Source: Qipengyuania psychrotolerans (lineage in GTDB: Bacteria > Pseudomonadota > Alphaproteobacteria > Sphingomonadales > Sphingomonadaceae). From it: DNA of 64,000 bases. Numbering within the stretch: position 1 is the stretch's first letter; each line of letters starts with the position of its first letter. The notes beneath the pieces are model-generated. The model saw only the letters and a list, made by a program, of their open reading frames with translations. It was not told where the DNA came from and made no database searches. A program made the translations under genes and the position numbers. Positions 42,988-51,261 of this stretch are shown here, in pieces. Location: positions 806,001 through 870,000 of the forward strand of contig NZ_CP081297.1 in assembly GCF_019711355.1 (NCBI RefSeq). The letters are read 5' to 3'.

Positions 42988-43758
42988 CTAGCCGTATTTG
43001 CTGGGGTGACGATCCAGCACAGGCTTTACTCGTCCCAGCGCCTCGCCCAGCATGTTCGGGAAGGCGACCTTGTCGAATGAAAAAACCGCGTTGTGCGCGG
43101 AGGCGAGGCGCTTCGCGTCAGCCCACTCGATGCCAAGGTTGATGGCCCAGTCGCGAAATTCGTCTGCTGCTCCTGCGCGGGGCTCCAGTGCTTTGCCCAA
43201 GGTCATGTGAAAATCGAGCCGGCCAGTGATCGGCAGCAGCGATAGCGGAAAGCCCTTGCGCAGATAGTTGAACGTGTCGTCCACGTGGATGGTGCCGCTT
43301 GCCCGGTGGAACACGAGAACGGACGAGAAATGCACGCTTTCGTCATCGGACACGAGCGGAACCCCGCGAGGAACCGAGAAGGCGAAATCGTCGCCAAAAC
43401 GCTCGGCCATTGCAGATTCTTCGCACTGGACGTCTTGCCATGGCAATTCCGGAAATTTTTTGAGGTGCCGCGCTGTTCCGTACAAATCCGCTTCGGGGAA
43501 CGCATTATGCATCCATTCGCAATGAATGGTGTGGAAGGGGTGCACGTTCAGGATGGCGCGAACCTTGCTCCGGTCGCCGATGATCGCGTCCACCTCGTCC
43601 ATGATGGAATCCGACAGGGTGTAGCTGTCCAGGAAGACGAAATCGCCGTCCGCAAGCCGGACGAGGGCGCACTGCGTGCCAATGTCGAGCAGCCCTATCC
43701 GAAATTCGCCGCGCACCGACCAGAAGCCGTCTGCCAATTTTACCAATCTGTCAGTCAT
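42988..43758 (-). CDS. Metallo-beta-lactamase-fold-like protein (DUF4336-like)
   Basis: 256 residues resembling the MBL-fold DUF4336 group: an early LLDIGTQCALVRLADGDFVFLDSYTLSD strand pattern and an LNVHPFHTIHCEWMHNAFPEADLYGT block in the place of the metal site. The canonical HxHxDH is absent (HPFHTIHCEW), so it may bind metal differently or not at all. Near the middle an FRDW segment appears. No signal peptide or neighbour indicates a role. Confidence 0.6.
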   Translation of the reverse strand: MTDRLVKLADGFWSVRGEFRIGLLDIGTQCALVRLADGDFVFLDSYTLSDSIMDEVDAIIGDRSKVRAILNVHPFHTIHCEWMHNAFPEADLYGTARHLKKFPELPWQDVQCEESAMAERFGDDFAFSVPRGVPLVSDDESVHFSSVLVFHRASGTIHVDDTFNYLRKGFPLSLLPITGRLDFHMTLGKALEPRAGAADEFRDWAINLGIEWADAKRLASAHNAVFSFDKVAFPNMLGEALGRVKPVLDRHPSKYG

Positions 43759-43803
43759 CGCCGTGCCCTCTTGTTTGCAGCTTCAACAGTCGGCAGCGCA
43801 TAA

Positions 43804-44499
43804 CTATCCCTCGAACCCGACAAATCGTGCCGCTTCGTCAACGCTCTTGCGGGTGCTGACCACGGCGTTGGCGGGAAACTCTTCGTCAGGCCAGCCAAGT
43901 GCAACAGCTTTCATGATGACCTGATCGTCAGGGATGCCCGCGTGTTCGCGCACAACGGGGCTCTGCATGATGCCTTGAGAATTGATCACGCAGCCTAGCC
44001 CGCGGCTCCATGCGGCGTTCACGAGGCAGGTGGTCACAGCGCCGCAATCGAACGAGGTATCATCGCTGCCGGAAAGCTCGCGGTCGTAGGCGATGATGAC
44101 GCACACCGGTGCATCGAACTGGCGGAAGCCGCGGAGCACCCAGTCCTGTCGTTTTTCCTTGTCGTCACGTTCGATACCCATCGCGCCGAACAATTGCTTG
44201 GCAACGCCGATCTGGCGGTCGCGGTGAACGCCTGCGAAGGGTTCGCCCCGGCGAAACTCGCGGCTGTCCGGTTCGCCGGCAAGAATGCGCTCGGTATTGC
44301 CCTTGCGAATCCGGTCGAGCGGCTCGCCGGTGATGACATGAAAATGCCACGGCTGCGTATTCATCGAGGATGGAGAGCGCATTGCCAAGGCAAGCACTTC
44401 TTCGATCAGCGCACGCGGAACCGGCTTGTCCTGATATCCGCGAATGCTGCGGCGGCCCTGGACGATCTCGGCGTAGGTCTGGTCGGGATTACCGCTCAT
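43804..44499 (-). CDS. Nitroreductase family protein
   Basis: FMN-dependent nitroreductase of 231 residues. The N-terminal RRSIRGYQDKPVPRALIEEVL, the APSSMNTQPW-type loop (here RSPSSMNTQPWHFHVI) and the C-terminal ALGWPDEEFPANAV block are typical of NfnB/oxygen-insensitive types. It is distinct from the RutE-like protein at 15.5 kb. Substrate not predictable. Lies upstream of the MBL-like gene and downstream of the acyl-CoA synthetase on the same strand, with moderate gaps (45 and 57 bases). Confidence 0.9.
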   Translation of the reverse strand: MSGNPDQTYAEIVQGRRSIRGYQDKPVPRALIEEVLALAMRSPSSMNTQPWHFHVITGEPLDRIRKGNTERILAGEPDSREFRRGEPFAGVHRDRQIGVAKQLFGAMGIERDDKEKRQDWVLRGFRQFDAPVCVIIAYDRELSGSDDTSFDCGAVTTCLVNAAWSRGLGCVINSQGIMQSPVVREHAGIPDDQVIMKAVALGWPDEEFPANAVVSTRKSVDEAARFVGFEG

Positions 44500-44556
44500 G
44501 TTCTCTCCTCATGTTGGCCGAATGAGTAGCGGAGCAATCGCGATGCGCAAAGGACG

Positions 44557-46176
44557 TTACGGAGTGGCCGCTTCGTACTTGCCTGCGAGGTAGGCATCCC
44601 GCAGATGGAACTTCTGCACCTTGCCCGAACCGGTCATCGGATATTCGCTCACCTGCACCCATACCGAAGGTGTCTTTTGCGCGGCGAGGAGCGAACGACA
44701 GTGCCCTTTCATCGCCTGCGGATCCATGGTGGACCCCTCTGGCATACGGATGAAGGCGGCGACGATCTCGCCCCATTTTTCGTCCGGCAGTCCGACTACG
44801 GCGACTTGCGCCACCTCGGGATGCTCCAGCAGAGCGTTTTCGATTTCTACCGGGTAAAGATTCTCGCCGCCTCGGATGATCATTTCCTTCACGCGGCCGG
44901 TAATGGTGATGAAACCTTGGGCATCCATGCGGCCAAGGTCGCCGGTATGCATCCAGCCGTTTTCGTCGATTGCATCGGCGGTTGCTTGAGGGTTGTCGTT
45001 ATACCCGGCCATGACCGAATAACCGCGCGCGCAAATCTCTCCCACTGTATTCAGCGGCATCACCGCGTTTGATTGCGGGTCGCGGATGGATACATCGAGC
45101 TGTGCGAAAGGCTGGCCGATCGTTTCGGTCTGCTTTTCCATCGGATCGCTGTCCCGCGTCCCGGTCAGCAGGGGCGATGTCTCAGTCATGCCATAGCCGT
45201 TGGTAAATTTGCAGCCGAAGCGATCTTTCATCCGCCGTATGAGCTCTGGCGCGACCATCGAGCCGCCTGCGCCGACAACTTCGATGCTGGTCAGGTCGCG
45301 CGGGTTTGCATCGTCCACCTCAAGCATCATCATATACATCGTTGGCACACCGATGATCGATTGCACCTTTTCGCGTTCCACAAGCAGATTAGCGAGATTG
45401 GGGTCGAACATCGGGGGGACGACAAGGCGCGCGCCTGACTGGCAGGCGCCAAGCACCGTTACAGCGCATCCGGTGGTATGAAACAGGGGGGCGACCAGCA
45501 GGCCGGTCATCTTCTCTTCCATCCCGATCCGCTCAAATGCATGGCGGGAATTGTTGGTGAGTCCGTAATGGTGGAGCAGCACTCCCTTGGGAAAACCGGT
45601 GCTGCCGGAGGTATACTGGATTTGCGCGATGTCCTGCGGTGTTACCTCGGGCCTTTGGTTCGACTGCGAACCTTTGGCAAACAGCGCGTCATGATCCTGC
45701 AAATTGACGACTTCGCGGACCGCCTCATTCTGCTCGGCCACACGCCGGGCAATTTCGCCCATTGGATTGCCGCGAAAGCTTTCGACGATGAACAGGCCGA
45801 CTGCCCCGGACTGCTCAGTGACATAAGCCAGTTCGCGCTCCTGGTAACCTGGATTGCCGGTAACTAGGACAAGACCGGCGATCCCGAATGCGTATTCGCA
45901 CAGGATCCATTCGGGGATGTTGGGTGACCAGACTACCAGCCGCTCGCCCGGACGGAACCGGGTCAGCAGGGCGTCTGCAAGCTTTTCGCAATCCGCAAGC
46001 AGCTGCGCATAGGTCCATGTGCGGCCATCTGTTCCAGCCTCGTCGACCTCGTGCAATGCGATCTCGTCTGGCCATTTTTGCGCAGCGAACCTGAGGATGC
46101 TGGAGACGGTCGTTTCTCGGAGATCGAGATCGGTTTGCGCTGGGAAATGGCTCTCAGCAAGATGGACGTCGTACAT
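44557..46176 (-). CDS. AMP-dependent acyl-CoA synthetase
   Basis: ANL-superfamily ligase of 539 residues. The phosphate-binding loop is YTSGSTGFPKGVLL, the GYGMTETSP motif follows, and the hinge/C-domain block HTGDLGRMDAQGF then RGGENLYPVEIE is intact; the catalytic C-terminal Lys is in SGKVQKFHLRD. Likely activates a medium- or long-chain, or aromatic, acid. The start ATG at 46176 follows a GAGAGGAT site. It follows hemA after 67 bases; a shared transcript is possible. Confidence 0.92.
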   Translation of the reverse strand: MYDVHLAESHFPAQTDLDLRETTVSSILRFAAQKWPDEIALHEVDEAGTDGRTWTYAQLLADCEKLADALLTRFRPGERLVVWSPNIPEWILCEYAFGIAGLVLVTGNPGYQERELAYVTEQSGAVGLFIVESFRGNPMGEIARRVAEQNEAVREVVNLQDHDALFAKGSQSNQRPEVTPQDIAQIQYTSGSTGFPKGVLLHHYGLTNNSRHAFERIGMEEKMTGLLVAPLFHTTGCAVTVLGACQSGARLVVPPMFDPNLANLLVEREKVQSIIGVPTMYMMMLEVDDANPRDLTSIEVVGAGGSMVAPELIRRMKDRFGCKFTNGYGMTETSPLLTGTRDSDPMEKQTETIGQPFAQLDVSIRDPQSNAVMPLNTVGEICARGYSVMAGYNDNPQATADAIDENGWMHTGDLGRMDAQGFITITGRVKEMIIRGGENLYPVEIENALLEHPEVAQVAVVGLPDEKWGEIVAAFIRMPEGSTMDPQAMKGHCRSLLAAQKTPSVWVQVSEYPMTGSGKVQKFHLRDAYLAGKYEAATP

Positions 46177-46243
46177 CGGTATCCTCTCAATAGCGGCCCG
46201 ATGTAAGTTCAGGCGATCCCTCACGGCTCGCCCGATAGTCTGA

Positions 46244-47464
46244 CTAGGCTGCTTTGCGCAGCTCCAGTTCCATACGATCCCAGATTTCCACCAGTGCGCC
46301 GACCAGTTCGTCCATCATAACTTCATTGTGGGCAGGGCCCGGCGTGAAGCGAAGGCGCTCGGTGCCGCGCGGCACAGTGGGGAAGTTGATCGGCTGAACA
46401 TAGACGCCGTATTCCGCCAGAAGGATATCGCTGATCTTTTTGGCGCGTACAGGATCGCCCACCATCAGCGGGACGATGTGCGTCGTGCTATCCATGACCG
46501 GCAAACCGGCGCTGCGCATCTTGTCCTTGAGCATGGCCGCAGCCGCTTGCTGCGCATCGCGTTCTTCGCTGGATGCCTTGAGATGCTTTACCGAGGCAAG
46601 CACACCGGCGACCAGCACTGGGCTGAGCGATGTGGTGAAGATGAAGCCCGGCGCATAGGAACGGATACAATCGATGACGCGCGTATCGGCGGCGATATAA
46701 CCGCCCATCACGCCGAATGCCTTCCCCAGCGTGCCTTCAATAATATCGATCCGGTGCGCTGCCTCGTCACGTTCGGTGATGCCGCCGCCGCGCGGTCCGT
46801 ACATGCCGACTGCGTGGACTTCGTCGACATAGGTGAGGGCGTTGTACTTCTCGGCGAGGTCGCACAGCGCGTGAACAGGAGCGACATCACCGTCCATCGA
46901 GTAAACGCTTTCAAAAGCGATCAGTTTGGGCGTGTCTGCGTCTTCGGCTTCGAGCAATTCTTCGAGGTGATCGAGATCATTGTGACGGAAGACGCGCTTT
47001 TCGCAGCCGGAGTTGCGGATGCCTGCAATCATGCTGGCGTGATTGAGTTCGTCCGAGAAGATAATGCAGCCGGGAAGCAGCTTGGCGAGCGTCGAAAGCG
47101 TTGCATCGTTCGAGACATAGCCGCTGGTGAACAGCAGCGCGCCATCCTTGCCGTGGAGGTCAGCCAGCTCGTTTTCGAGTTCGACATGGAAGTGGGTGTT
47201 GCCACCAATGTTGCGAGTCCCGCCTGAACCCGCGCCTACATCGTGCAGCGCGTTTTCCATCGCTTCGATCACCTTGGGGTGCTGGCCCATCGCAAGGTAG
47301 TCGTTCGAACACCAAACCGTGATTGGTTTGGGTCCGTTATGACCGTGAAAGCACCGCGCGTTGGGGAACGAGCCCTTGTTACGCATGATGTCGATGAACA
47401 CGCGGTAGCGGCCTTCCGTATGGAGGCGGTCAATCGCTTCGTCGAAGATCTGGTCGTAGTTCAC
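46244..47464 (-). CDS. hemA: 5-aminolevulinate synthase
   Basis: PLP-dependent enzyme of 406 residues (C4 pathway) condensing succinyl-CoA and glycine to 5-aminolevulinate, first step of heme and chlorophyll synthesis. The PLP lysine is in [14 protein letters not shown], the start region is [20 protein letters not shown], and [18 protein letters not shown] contacts PLP. Start at GTG 47464 fits the family; a TTG at 47500 would add 12 residues. C4 synthesis is an alphaproteobacterial trait. Confidence 0.95.
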   Translation of the reverse strand: MNYDQIFDEAIDRLHTEGRYRVFIDIMRNKGSFPNARCFHGHNGPKPITVWCSNDYLAMGQHPKVIEAMENALHDVGAGSGGTRNIGGNTHFHVELENELADLHGKDGALLFTSGYVSNDATLSTLAKLLPGCIIFSDELNHASMIAGIRNSGCEKRVFRHNDLDHLEELLEAEDADTPKLIAFESVYSMDGDVAPVHALCDLAEKYNALTYVDEVHAVGMYGPRGGGITERDEAAHRIDIIEGTLGKAFGVMGGYIAADTRVIDCIRSYAPGFIFTTSLSPVLVAGVLASVKHLKASSEERDAQQAAAAMLKDKMRSAGLPVMDSTTHIVPLMVGDPVRAKKISDILLAEYGVYVQPINFPTVPRGTERLRFTPGPAHNEVMMDELVGALVEIWDRMELELRKAA

Positions 47465-47570
47465 CCGGGTATGCCCGTCAGCGCCGCCCTGCAGCGGCAA
47501 TTTCGCAGGTCACATAAGCGATCAATCGGGCTTTCGCCACAGCGATCTTTGCGAATGATTCGCAAAGGTT

Positions 47571-48380
47571 TCAAAAGCGCACCAGCTTTTCGATGCCGTG
47601 CTGTGCAAATGTCGCCGACAGTCGCTTGAAATCTGCCAGATCGCCTGTGGTAACGGCAAAATGCTGCGGCCGGCGCGGGAATTTCTGTCCCTGAACCAGA
47701 TCAGCAATGCGCCGCGCGATGCCGCCCGCCCCGTCGACGAAGGTGACATGCTTGCCAAAAGCTTCGCGTAGTTCAGGTTCCAGCAGCGGGAAGTGAGTGC
47801 AGGCGAGGACCACGGTGTCGAGCTTGTCGCCGCCAGCCTGCAGCACGAGGCCCGATGCTGCTTTGGTAACCTCGTCGATGCACACTTCTTCGCCGCGCAG
47901 CTTCGCTTCGCCCAATGCCACGAGCCCATTGGCTCCGTACCGCAGCAAAGTCTTGTAGCTGGCAAATTTCCTTTCCAGATCGTCAACATAGGCCTGGCGA
48001 ACAGTTGCTTCTGTGCCCAGCAGACCGATCGTGCCGGTCTTGGTGATTTCGGCGGCTGGCTTGATGGCAGGTACGGTTCCCACAATCGGCGTTTCCAGCA
48101 CCTCGCGGACCATGCCCAGCGCGATGGTCGAGGCCGTGTTGCAAGCGATGCAGATCAGGCGCGGCTGGTATCGTTCAGCCATTCGGCCAAGCAATCCGGC
48201 CACCCGCGCCGCGACCTCTGCCTCGCTCTTCGAACCATATGGCAAACCGGCCATGTCTGCGGCATAGATCACCGGCGCGTTCGGCAAAATCGCGCGCAGC
48301 TGCGCCAGGACTGTAAGCCCGCCGACCCCGGAATCGAACAGCAGTATGGGGGAAGATGCCTTCACTTCGGTCCTTTTCAT
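47571..48380 (-). CDS. murI: Glutamate racemase
   Basis: MurI of 269 residues, making D-glutamate for peptidoglycan. It carries DSGVGGLTVL at 16-25 and both catalytic cysteines: C80 in CIACNTAST and C194 in LACTHFPLL. The ATG at 48380 is used; upstream in-frame sequence belongs to the region divergent from plsY and does not fit the family. Lies 106 bases upstream of hemA on the same strand. Confidence 0.95.
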   Translation of the reverse strand: MKRTEVKASSPILLFDSGVGGLTVLAQLRAILPNAPVIYAADMAGLPYGSKSEAEVAARVAGLLGRMAERYQPRLICIACNTASTIALGMVREVLETPIVGTVPAIKPAAEITKTGTIGLLGTEATVRQAYVDDLERKFASYKTLLRYGANGLVALGEAKLRGEEVCIDEVTKAASGLVLQAGGDKLDTVVLACTHFPLLEPELREAFGKHVTFVDGAGGIARRIADLVQGQKFPRRPQHFAVTTGDLADFKRLSATFAQHGIEKLVRF

Positions 48381-48479
48381 GTGCCCCGCGCTTGTCGAAG
48401 GGCCGCAATTCATTTTAGGGCGGTAGATGGATTTATGGGGTAAGGACAAGCCTTTGCCCAACCGACGAGGGGAAATGCG

Positions 48480-49094
48480 GTGCCGACCGAATTGACGATC
48501 AACGTGCTTTGGGCCGCATTGCTCGGCTATGCTTTCGGTTCGATCCCCTTCGGCCTGATCCTGGCCAAGATGGCGGGCAAGGGCGATATTCGCCAGCAGG
48601 GCAGCGGGAATATCGGCGCCACCAATGTCCTGCGCACCGGCAGCAAGGGGCTCGCGGCTGCGACGCTGCTGCTTGACCTGGCCAAGGGTTTTGTCCCCGT
48701 GTGGCTGGCCGCGATGTGGTTCTGGCAGGACATGGGCTGGACCGCATTGTTCGCAGTGATCGGCCATGCCTTTCCGGTCTGGCTCGGCTTCAAGGGCGGC
48801 AAGGGTGTGGCGACCAACGCCGGCGTCAGCTTCGCGCTCGCTTGGCCGATCGGCGTGGCTTACGCGGTAGTGTGGATTGGAATGCTGGCGATCACCCGCA
48901 TCAGTTCGCTCGCCGGGATGAGCGCGGTGGTCGCCGCAGCGGTGGGGGCTTTCCTGCTGGGCGTCCCGACCTTTGCCAAGGTGCTTGCCGTCATCGCAGT
49001 GTTGGTGATCTGGCTGCACCGCGAAAACATCAAGCGCCTGATGGCCGGTGCCGAACCGAAAATCGGTGGTTCAAAGACCGACGCCGGGGAGTGA
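48480..49094 (+). CDS. plsY: Glycerol-3-phosphate acyltransferase PlsY
   Basis: Inner-membrane acyltransferase of 204 residues, transferring acyl from acyl-phosphate to glycerol 3-phosphate, first step of phospholipid synthesis. Motif 1 is SGNIGATNVLRTGSKG, motif 2 FKGGKGVATN, and several helices are predicted. GTG start after a GAGGGGA site. Its stop overlaps the dprA GTG as GTGA. Confidence 0.95.
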   Translation: MPTELTINVLWAALLGYAFGSIPFGLILAKMAGKGDIRQQGSGNIGATNVLRTGSKGLAAATLLLDLAKGFVPVWLAAMWFWQDMGWTALFAVIGHAFPVWLGFKGGKGVATNAGVSFALAWPIGVAYAVVWIGMLAITRISSLAGMSAVVAAAVGAFLLGVPTFAKVLAVIAVLVIWLHRENIKRLMAGAEPKIGGSKTDAGE

Positions 49095-50236
49095 ACGAAG
49101 CGACCCACCCAGAAGCCGCGCCGTTGACGCAGGCGGAAGCGTTCGCGCGTATCCGGTTGCTGCGTTCGCCAAACATCGGACCTGTCAGCTATGCCATGCT
49201 CCTAGCGCGTTACGGTAATGCTGTCGCGGCGCTGGAAGGGCTTCCGGACCTCGGCAACAAGGGTCGCCGGCAATACCGCGCTGCGCCCATCGCCCAGATC
49301 GAAGCTGAGGTGGACAATGTCCGGCGGGCCGGGGCGCGTTACCTGTTCCACGACCAGCCCGACTATCCCGTGCTCCTGGCCGAGATTGACAGCGCCCCGC
49401 CGATCATCACCTATCGCGGCGATTTGTCCCTCGCGGCGCAGCCTTGTGTGGCGCTGGTCGGGGCGCGCAATGCAAGCGCCGCAGCCGTGAAGCTGGCGCG
49501 CGAGTTCGGGCAGGGATTGGCCGAAGCAGGCTTCACGGTCGTCTCCGGCCTTGCCCGCGGGATCGACGGCGCTGCGCATGAAGGCGCATTTCCGCGCACC
49601 ATCGGTGTGATCGCCAGCGGCATCGACATCGCCTATCCTCCGCAACACAAGGATTTGCAGGAGCGGATCGCGAGCGAGGGCTTGCTGATTGCCGAACAAC
49701 CTCCCGGCACTGAACCGCGCGGCAGCCATTTCCCGAGCCGCAATCGCATTATTGCGGGTCTGGCGAGCGGCACGCTGGTCGTTGAGGCTGCGGTCAAGTC
49801 CGGCAGCCTGATCACGGCTCGTCTTGCAGGTGAGGCTGGGCGCGAGGTCATGGCGATCCCCGGCAGCCCGCTGGAGGCGCGCAGCCACGGCTGCAACCAC
49901 CTCATCCGCGAAGGCGCCGTGCTGGTGCAATCGCCCGAAGATGTCGCCGAACTGCTGAGCGGGTTCGGCGGTCAGCCTCGCTCCACCTTCCGCGAACCTT
50001 CGGCGACATTCGAATACGGGCCCGAGGAACTGGCCGAGGCAGAGCCTGCAGATATCGCCTCGCTGCTTACCACGGCGCCAGTGGCGATCGACGAACTCAT
50101 CCGCCAGTCGGGCGAGAGTGCGGCTGCGGTACAATTGGCGCTGCTTGAGCTGGAGATAGCCGGGCAGCTTGAACGCCATGCAGCAGGGCGAGTGAGTTTG
50201 GTCTATAAGCCGGTTGAATACCGGCAGGGGAAATGA
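49091..50236 (+). CDS. dprA: DNA-processing protein DprA
   Basis: DprA/Smf of 381 residues, which loads RecA on incoming single strands in natural transformation. An N-terminal SAM-like region, the Rossmann fold (LVGARNASAAAV, then GLARGIDGAAHEGA, then RNRIIAGLASGTLVVEA and the GREVMAIPG block) and a C-terminal winged helix (about 310-375) are seen. GTG start inside the plsY stop, so the two are coupled, a frequent alphaproteobacterial order. Confidence 0.94.
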   Translation: MNEATHPEAAPLTQAEAFARIRLLRSPNIGPVSYAMLLARYGNAVAALEGLPDLGNKGRRQYRAAPIAQIEAEVDNVRRAGARYLFHDQPDYPVLLAEIDSAPPIITYRGDLSLAAQPCVALVGARNASAAAVKLAREFGQGLAEAGFTVVSGLARGIDGAAHEGAFPRTIGVIASGIDIAYPPQHKDLQERIASEGLLIAEQPPGTEPRGSHFPSRNRIIAGLASGTLVVEAAVKSGSLITARLAGEAGREVMAIPGSPLEARSHGCNHLIREGAVLVQSPEDVAELLSGFGGQPRSTFREPSATFEYGPEELAEAEPADIASLLTTAPVAIDELIRQSGESAAAVQLALLELEIAGQLERHAAGRVSLVYKPVEYRQGK

Positions 50237-50240
50237 ACTG

Positions 50241-51146
50241 ATGAAGGCAATGCTGTGGGCCATGCTGGCACAGGCTTCGATGACCAATCAGGTCGACAAT
50301 TCGCAACCGATTGTCCTGGAACCTCTATCAGAGTGGATACTGGATCAAGGGCGGCAAAGCTGCGCCGTGCGGCGATCTTTTGGTGCGCCCGGAAAACCGA
50401 CCGTGGTTGAGTTTCGACGTGACGAGCCAATGAACGGCGGCTTCGACATCGCAATAACCAGCGGTGCTTTCGCGATGGCTGACGGCCCTTTCCAGGCGAC
50501 ATTGAAGCCCGGCGGGGTCGCTTTTTCTCCATCTATGGTCGGACGGGAACGGGCTTCAACAGGCGCGATCTGGTCTGTTTGGAAGCACGATATCAGGGAA
50601 GCATCCAAGCGCGATATCTCTAAGGAAGAATGGGACCGCTACTATGCGGCGAACGGTCCGGATGCATATAGAAAGCAGGTAGAGACCCTTGAGGTTGAGA
50701 GTTTGTTTGATAGTGATCTAGTCTTACCAATCGGCCCAATAGATGGACTTCGTCAGCAACTGACCGATTGTTATGATGCTGTCATGATGGCGAACGGTTT
50801 GACTCGCGATGACGCGAGGGAAAATCACAGGCCTGTCGAGTTTCGCAATCGGCAGAAAATCATGGTCTCAATGTTGCCACTTCTTCCTCAAGATATTCGG
50901 CAGCGAATTCAGGAACGTAAAGATGTCTTCGTTGAGTTTGTCGTTTTTCTGGACGCAAATGCCGAGCCGACCTCGTGTCGTTTAAGCACAGTCCCGCGCT
51001 ATCGGGAATTGGAAAAGGAAGGTTGCGAAACGATTGTGAGGGAGGGGCAGTTTCGATTGAAGAAGGGTGAAGAAGCCCGGCCGGCTATGATTGACGCTGG
51101 CTATCATTACCGCGAGGATCTTGGTTTAGCCATCACTGGCCGCTAG
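50241..51146 (+). CDS. Hypothetical protein with a TonB-C-like ending, AT-richer than its neighbours
   Basis: 301 residues, no match recognised. The first 15 residues are mildly hydrophobic (MKAMLWAMLAQ) but give no clear signal peptide. The middle is charged and helical. The end (FVEFVVFLDANAEPTSCRLS, later CETIVREGQFRLKKGEEARPAM) resembles in outline the TonB C-terminal beta-hairpin pattern, a weak likeness. Codons here use A and T more often than in flanking genes, suggesting transfer or relaxed selection. It lies between dprA and topA, genes often adjacent in relatives; it starts 4 bases after the dprA stop. Confidence 0.65.
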   Translation: MKAMLWAMLAQASMTNQVDNSQPIVLEPLSEWILDQGRQSCAVRRSFGAPGKPTVVEFRRDEPMNGGFDIAITSGAFAMADGPFQATLKPGGVAFSPSMVGRERASTGAIWSVWKHDIREASKRDISKEEWDRYYAANGPDAYRKQVETLEVESLFDSDLVLPIGPIDGLRQQLTDCYDAVMMANGLTRDDARENHRPVEFRNRQKIMVSMLPLLPQDIRQRIQERKDVFVEFVVFLDANAEPTSCRLSTVPRYRELEKEGCETIVREGQFRLKKGEEARPAMIDAGYHYREDLGLAITGR

Positions 51147-51219
51147 CCGTCTGGCCAAGCATTCACATTTCGCGCGCCTATTCTGCTTGACGCCCCCCGA
51201 AACGGCCCCCCATTTTCGC

Positions 51220-51229
51220 GCGTATACGC
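51220..51229. promoter_or_regulatory. Palindrome GCGTATACGC upstream of topA
   Basis: A perfect 10-bp palindrome 33 bases before the topA ATG, containing a possible -10 hexamer TATACG. Directly upstream are two C6 runs separated by GAAACGG (51193-51211). Confidence 0.35.
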
Positions 51230-51261
51230 ACGTACACACGTAAGGGACTTCCCAGACACCT

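Noticed and set aside
48381..49019. In-frame 5' extension of murI opposite plsY
   Set aside because: It overlaps plsY on the other strand and the murI family begins near the ATG at 48380.
48701..49090. In-frame 5' extension of dprA running through plsY
   Set aside because: The extension is Arg-rich noise overlapping a well-conserved gene; GTG at 49091 in the plsY stop is the likely start.
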